From: Rugalucina vietnamica
Lineage: Eukaryota; Mollusca; Bivalvia; Lucinida; Lucinidae
Assembly (NCBI GenBank): GCA_964017185.1
Contig: OZ024869.1
Location: forward strand, 52,478,761-52,542,760
DNA length: 64,000 nt
Direction: 5' to 3'
The translations under genes and the position numbers were made by a program. The notes beneath the pieces are model-generated. The model was not told the DNA's origin. It made no database searches and saw only the letters and a list, made by a program, of their open reading frames with translations. Within the stretch, counting starts at the first letter, position 1. Each line of letters starts with the position of its first letter. Below, in pieces: positions 63,580-64,000 of this stretch.

Positions 63580-64000
63580 GTTTAAATCGATTTTACACGG
63601 CCGTAACCTCACCCTAAGCTTCTGCAGTGGTTCATAACATTTAGTTAGTTCTTCTGTCCTCGTGGTGAATCTCTAACTAGTAATATCATCAAGAACAAAC
63701 AAATAAATCATGATAAACATCCTGATGAATCAAAAACCAGGACTCACAGATTCAGTAAGCTGCCCGACGATGGAGATCCCTGGGCGCCAAATAACTTACT
63801 AACTCCGGAGCTAAAGAAAAACATCAGTTGGACCCCGGTGGGCCAAGCAACAGACAAGAAGCTCCGGCCCCAACCAACTAAAATAAATAGCTTTAAGTCG
63901 GGGCCATCATAGAGTCTGACGCCCGACCCACCGGCGTGCAATTAAAGAAGGCAGCATAGTTATCAACCGTGATTGGGTTAAAAACTAAGCATGCAGACTG
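63580..64000. other. Upstream flank of exon 1, nothing recognised
   Basis: More GC-rich than its surroundings. A 65-codon minus frame is present without a recognisable domain. It could include promoter or 5' UTR of the AKAP9-like gene, but no signal is convincing. Confidence 0.3.

Overview
The window looks like nuclear DNA of a bivalve mollusc. It is AT-rich, has large introns, and is packed with molluscan-type repeats: tRNA-derived SINEs, hairpin MITEs, pearl-like elements with tandem cores, and a Penelope-like fragment. The species call is inference. The only host gene I can support is one very large coiled-coil gene on the minus strand, running from an ATG at 62652 down past position 1.

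The gene is an AKAP9/pericentrin-type centrosomal and Golgi scaffold. Eight coding exons were placed from splice signals and reading frame: 62605-62652, 46616-46744, 42240-42293, 40512-40739, 31501-37986, 20250-26354, 2952-3206 and 2450-2687. They encode about 4,514 residues. The N-terminus spliced from exons 1 and 2 (MEEEERKLKLKAGKEK then LAKFQQKKKKAK) resembles the start shared by vertebrate AKAP9 and PCNT. Exons 5 and 6 are giant (6,486 and 6,105 bp) and hold almost all of the coiled coil. The C-terminal PACT domain expected of this family would lie beyond the low-coordinate edge. Introns 1 to 7 are all phase 0. The intron 6 donor is weak and is followed by an in-frame stop. Two ATG-started, donor-ended segments in intron 6 could be alternative first exons.

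The introns are layered mobile DNA. Family A is a MITE of about 237 bp with 27-bp terminal inverted repeats and an internal zero-loop hairpin; it occurs about 20 times, and three copies lie within 20 bp of AKAP9 splice sites. Families B, C and D have different tandem cores but similar subterminal inverted repeats and 3' hairpins, ending in GAGCTAAAAA. Their cores carry repeated nuclear-receptor-like half sites (TCAAGGTCA). Other contents are SINEs, a Tc1-like element with a TA duplication, two hAT-like elements with 6- and 8-bp duplications, long palindromic foldback elements, a GIY-YIG remnant of a Penelope-like element, a LINE ORF2 remnant and several microsatellites.

By region: 1-3.2 kb holds the last exons in view and a 91-bp duplication across a splice donor. 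3.2-20.2 kb is intron 6, with many A copies. 20.2-26.4 kb is exon 6. 26.4-31.5 kb is intron 5, with nested A/SINE/B insertions. 31.5-38 kb is exon 5. 38-46.7 kb holds exons 4 to 2. 46.7-62.6 kb is intron 1, a pile of C, D and B elements with nested DNA transposons. 62.6-64 kb holds exon 1 and its upstream flank. Most other open frames are antisense shadows of the coiled-coil exons or translations of family A.
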